Below, one piece after another: positions 6,579-8,321 of a DNA stretch of 8,321 bases. This stretch comes from Campylobacteraceae bacterium. GTDB lineage: Bacteria; Campylobacterota; Campylobacteria; Campylobacterales; Sulfurospirillaceae. Numbering within the stretch: position 1 is the first letter of the stretch; the number at the start of each line of letters is the position of its first letter. The notes beneath the pieces were generated by a model. It searched no databases. It saw only the letters and a program-made list of their open reading frames with translations, and was not told the origin of the DNA. The stretch spans positions 1-8,321 of the forward strand of contig JAFLKZ010000097.1 in assembly GCA_019162915.1 (NCBI GenBank), in the 5' to 3' direction. Position numbers and translations under genes: made by a program.

Positions 6579-6992
6579 ATGGAAGAGTTTATCACATTGT
6601 CTATGCAGCTACATTTGCTTTTTGTTATCTTATTGGTTGTATTAATCATCATCAATCTTTACCTTTTGAAAAGTGATAGTGTTTTTATCAAGCTTTCTAG
6701 AAAATTAGAACTTATTGCTCCTCAATATTACATCGTGCTTTCTGCTATCTTTTTTACGGGCATTATCGTCATGGCAGTTAAAAAATTTGCATTTAGTTTA
6801 TCGGTGTGGATGATGATTTTGGTGTGGCTTTTTATCCTTGTTAAGGGAATTAAAAAACATAAGATTTATAAAAAAATGGAAAAAAGAGATGAAAATTCGC
6901 AAGTTGACTATAAAAAACTTGCTATTAAAAAATATACGATAGATGCTATTTTGATTATAGTAACGATAATTTTTACTTACGGAGTACACTAA
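6579..6992 (+). CDS. Small integral membrane protein of unknown function
   Basis: A 137-residue protein that is mostly hydrophobic, with four predicted transmembrane helices at about 10-30, 48-67, 72-91 and 119-135 and a basic, charged loop between the third and fourth (92-118, rich in Lys). No catalytic or metal-binding motif is visible and I do not recognise the family. The ATG at 6579 follows AGGGGG at a rather long ten-base spacing. Its stop is separated by one base from the rsmE ATG, so the two are co-transcribed and probably translationally coupled. From memory, C. jejuni has a small membrane protein at the same position beside its rsmE homologue, which suggests an old linkage; that recollection should be verified. 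The Lys-rich loop most likely faces the cytoplasm (positive-inside rule). Confidence 0.85.
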   Translation: MEEFITLSMQLHLLFVILLVVLIIINLYLLKSDSVFIKLSRKLELIAPQYYIVLSAIFFTGIIVMAVKKFAFSLSVWMMILVWLFILVKGIKKHKIYKKMEKRDENSQVDYKKLAIKKYTIDAILIIVTIIFTYGVH

Positions 6993-6993
6993 A

Positions 6994-7662
6994 ATGCAGT
7001 TTGTCTACCATCACGATGCGGGATTAGAACAGCTTTGCCTAGATATAAAAGCATATGACCATCTTTTTAAAGTAAGAAGGCTTGGAGTCGGCTCAGTTAT
7101 GGCGTGGAGAAATCTTGAAGATGATTACTTGTACGAGTATGAAATTATTAGTCTTGGCAAAAAAGAAGCTATTTTAGAGCTGGTTTCAAAAAAAGAACAC
7201 CGTGTGGTTGCATCACCTTCTTTACATGTAGGCTGGTGTGTTATTGACCCTAAAATTATTGAAAAAACAATGTCGATGCTTAATGAGTTGGGTGTTTGGA
7301 AGATAAGTTTTGTATATGCCGAGTTTTCTCAAAAGCAGTATAAAATAGATGAAGAACGCATCAAAAGAATTTTAATCAACTCCTCTCAGCAGTGCGGGAG
7401 AAGTACAATGATGAAAATAGAGATAGTTGAGAGTATTAAAACATACATGGAATGTTATCCGCAAAGTGCTATTTTAGATTTTTGTGATCGAAAAATAGGA
7501 GATAAAAGTACTATTTCTTCGATACTCATCGGACCAGAGGGTGGCTTTAGTCAAAAAGAGCGTAGTTTGTTAAAAGAGAATGAGGCATATGGTCTTGTTT
7601 GCCCTACAATTTTAAGAAGTGAAACAGCTGTGGTTGCCCTTGCATCCAAAATCTTACTATGA
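6994..7662 (+). CDS. rsmE: 16S rRNA (uracil(1498)-N3)-methyltransferase RsmE
   Basis: RsmE methylates N3 of U1498 in helix 44 of 16S rRNA, using SAM, on the 30S subunit. The 222-residue protein is slightly short for the family but complete: an N-terminal PUA-like part (about 1-70, with HLFKVRRL at 23-30), then the SPOUT knot domain with the family motifs ELGV (98-101), QQCGR (132-136), GPEGGFS (180-186) and LRSETA (207-212). The last two form the trefoil-knot SAM pocket. The ATG at 6994 lies one base after the upstream stop, with GGAG nine bases before it. The rpmE promoter begins just after its stop. A copy of the CTTTACATGTA motif lies inside it. Confidence 0.95.
   Translation: MQFVYHHDAGLEQLCLDIKAYDHLFKVRRLGVGSVMAWRNLEDDYLYEYEIISLGKKEAILELVSKKEHRVVASPSLHVGWCVIDPKIIEKTMSMLNELGVWKISFVYAEFSQKQYKIDEERIKRILINSSQQCGRSTMMKIEIVESIKTYMECYPQSAILDFCDRKIGDKSTISSILIGPEGGFSQKERSLLKENEAYGLVCPTILRSETAVVALASKILL
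7220..7230 (+). repeat. CTTTACATGTA motif, copy 4
   Basis: Fourth exact copy, inside rsmE (plus strand), encoding Leu-His-Val (residues 77-79). Spacing between successive copies is about 700, 915 and 785 bases. No TACATGTA octamer was found elsewhere in the window. Confidence 0.8.
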
Positions 7663-7672
7663 GGTTAACCCC

Positions 7673-7701
7673 TTGAAATAATGAATCTTTTGTGATATAA
7701 T
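7673..7701 (+). promoter_or_regulatory. Strong sigma-70 promoter of rpmE
   Basis: TTGAAA (7673-7678), a 17-base spacer and a perfect TATAAT (7696-7701), with the extended -10 TGA directly in front (7693-7695). This is the best promoter in the window and the only one with a good -35. It predicts a start near 7708 and a leader of about 60 bases. An 8-bp palindrome GGTTAACC (7663-7670) sits right upstream of the -35. Confidence 0.8.
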
Positions 7702-7710
7702 TTCCGTCCC

Positions 7711-7730
7711 TTTGGCTGTAACTTGCCAAA
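7711..7730 (+). promoter_or_regulatory. rpmE leader hairpin
   Basis: TTTGGC (7711-7716), an 8-base loop and GCCAAA (7725-7730) form a perfect 6-bp stem at the very 5' end of the predicted rpmE transcript, followed by an AT-rich single-stranded stretch up to the Shine-Dalgarno. It could be a 5' stabilising hairpin or part of an L31-responsive leader; ribosomal leaders of that kind are known for rpmE in other phyla. It is not followed by a T-run, so it is not a terminator. Confidence 0.5.
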
Positions 7731-7769
7731 TAATAATTTTATTTTTTATAAATAACAAGGAAAAACGAT

Positions 7770-7970
7770 ATGAAAAAAGATATTCACCCAGAATATGTAG
7801 CGTGTGTAGTAACATGTGCTTGTGGCAATAGTTTTGAGACTATGTCCAACAAAGCTGAGCTTAGAATTGATATTTGTAGCTCATGTCATCCATTTTTTAC
7901 GGGCAGTGAGAAGATCGTGGATGCAGCAGGTAGAGTTGAAAAGTTTAAGAAAAAATATAGCTTAAAATAG
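7770..7970 (+). CDS. rpmE: 50S ribosomal protein bL31, zinc-binding form
   Basis: A 66-residue L31. The four zinc ligands of the C+ form are present: C16 and C18 (in TCACGN) and C36 and C39 (in CSSCHPFFTG), together with the typical N-terminus KKDIHPEY and the C-terminal FTGxxK...GRVEKFxxKY. This places it in the zinc-containing housekeeping type rather than the zinc-independent YkgM/RpmE2 type, so its use may depend on zinc supply. AAGGA lies eight bases before the ATG. It has its own strong promoter and a structured leader. rsmI follows after 18 bases in the same reading frame. Confidence 0.97.
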   Translation: MKKDIHPEYVACVVTCACGNSFETMSNKAELRIDICSSCHPFFTGSEKIVDAAGRVEKFKKKYSLK

Positions 7971-7988
7971 TTTTTATCTTATAACACT

Positions 7989-8321
7989 TTGGTATATTTC
8001 ATTCCTACACCGATAGGAAATCTTGAAGACATCTCAGTTAGAAGCCTTAAGCTTTTAACTGAGTGTGTCACCCTTTTTTGCGAAGACACGCGAATCACTA
8101 AAAAACTTCTCTCGTTACTTTCTCAAAAACACAATTTAAAATTTAATATTCAAAAATTTATCTCTATGCACTCTCACAATGAAGAAGCGGTTTTAGCAGA
8201 TATTGATATGGCTATTTTCGAAGACAATGTTGCTTATCTGAGTGATGCAGGAATGCCCGGTATTAGTGATCCTGGTGCCGCATTAGTACGCTTTTGCCAA
8301 GAAAAAAAGCTTCGCTATGAA
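7989..8321 (+). CDS. rsmI: 16S rRNA (cytidine(1402)-2'-O)-methyltransferase RsmI, N-terminal 111 residues
   Basis: RsmI adds the 2'-O-methyl group of m4Cm1402 in the 30S P site. The visible part holds the tetrapyrrole-methylase-type Rossmann half: FIPTPIGNLEDIS (4-16), CEDTR (31-35) before ITKKLL, H61-S-H63-N, and the SAM-site motif SDAGMPGISDPG (85-96). The frame is open to the window end. The only usable start codon after the in-frame rpmE stop (TAG, 7968-7970) is TTG at 7989, which yields the standard N-terminus. No Shine-Dalgarno is visible in the 18-base gap, so translation probably depends on ribosomes finishing rpmE. Cut by the window edge. Confidence 0.94.
   Translation, partial: MVYFIPTPIGNLEDISVRSLKLLTECVTLFCEDTRITKKLLSLLSQKHNLKFNIQKFISMHSHNEEAVLADIDMAIFEDNVAYLSDAGMPGISDPGAALVRFCQEKKLRYE

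Noticed and set aside
6798..6989. 63-codon open frame on minus opposite the small membrane protein
   Set aside because: Antisense shadow of an AT-rich membrane gene; translation is His/Phe/Asn-rich low complexity.

Overview
The window is AT-rich, gene-dense DNA with the gene content of a Campylobacterota (epsilonproteobacterial) chromosome; a Sulfurospirillum-like organism is the best guess. The guess rests on an MqnP-type menaquinone prenyltransferase, a split Aer-like PAS/MCP energy-taxis pair, codon use, and a gene set (miaA, prenyltransferase, two small hypotheticals, moaA, a small membrane protein, rsmE, rpmE, rsmI) that, from memory, recalls the Cj0154c-Cj0166 neighbourhood of Campylobacter jejuni. 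No mobile element, CRISPR array, tRNA or rRNA was seen. No gene-free stretch reaches 300 bases; the longest is about 150.

Layout: (1) 1-300, minus: 5' part of miaA (tRNA A37 dimethylallyltransferase), cut by the window edge. (2) 448-2336, plus: a tight three-gene unit of mqnP, a 176-aa protein that looks like a degenerate PilZ-type barrel behind a helix, and a 168-aa membrane-anchored coiled-coil protein with a C-terminal helix-turn-helix-like motif resembling Bacillus SwrB. It ends in a 12-bp hairpin shared with the convergent chemotaxis pair. (3) 4273-2362, minus: a soluble Aer-like FAD-type PAS protein whose 3' end overlaps by 35 bp the start of a two-TM chemoreceptor without a periplasmic sensor domain. 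The receptor carries a C-terminal CZB-like zinc domain lacking two of its four usual ligands. (4) 4381-5349 plus moaA, convergent and 19-bp overlapping with 6500-5331 minus, a moeA homologue in which most conserved active-site motifs are altered. (5) 6579-8321, plus: small four-TM membrane protein, rsmE (16S U1498 methylation), rpmE (zinc-type L31) with its own strong promoter and leader hairpin, and the start of rsmI (16S C1402 2'-O-methylation), cut by the window edge.

Functionally, the two ends concern translation (tRNA modification, rRNA methylation, a ribosomal protein), and the middle concerns respiration: menaquinone, molybdopterin for molybdoenzymes, and probable energy taxis that senses respiratory state. 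The most unusual signals are four copies of the 11-mer CTTTACATGTA, all on the plus strand, in genes of both orientations and in different frames; the degenerate MoeA; the ligand-depleted CZB domain; and the PilZ-like/SwrB-like pair.
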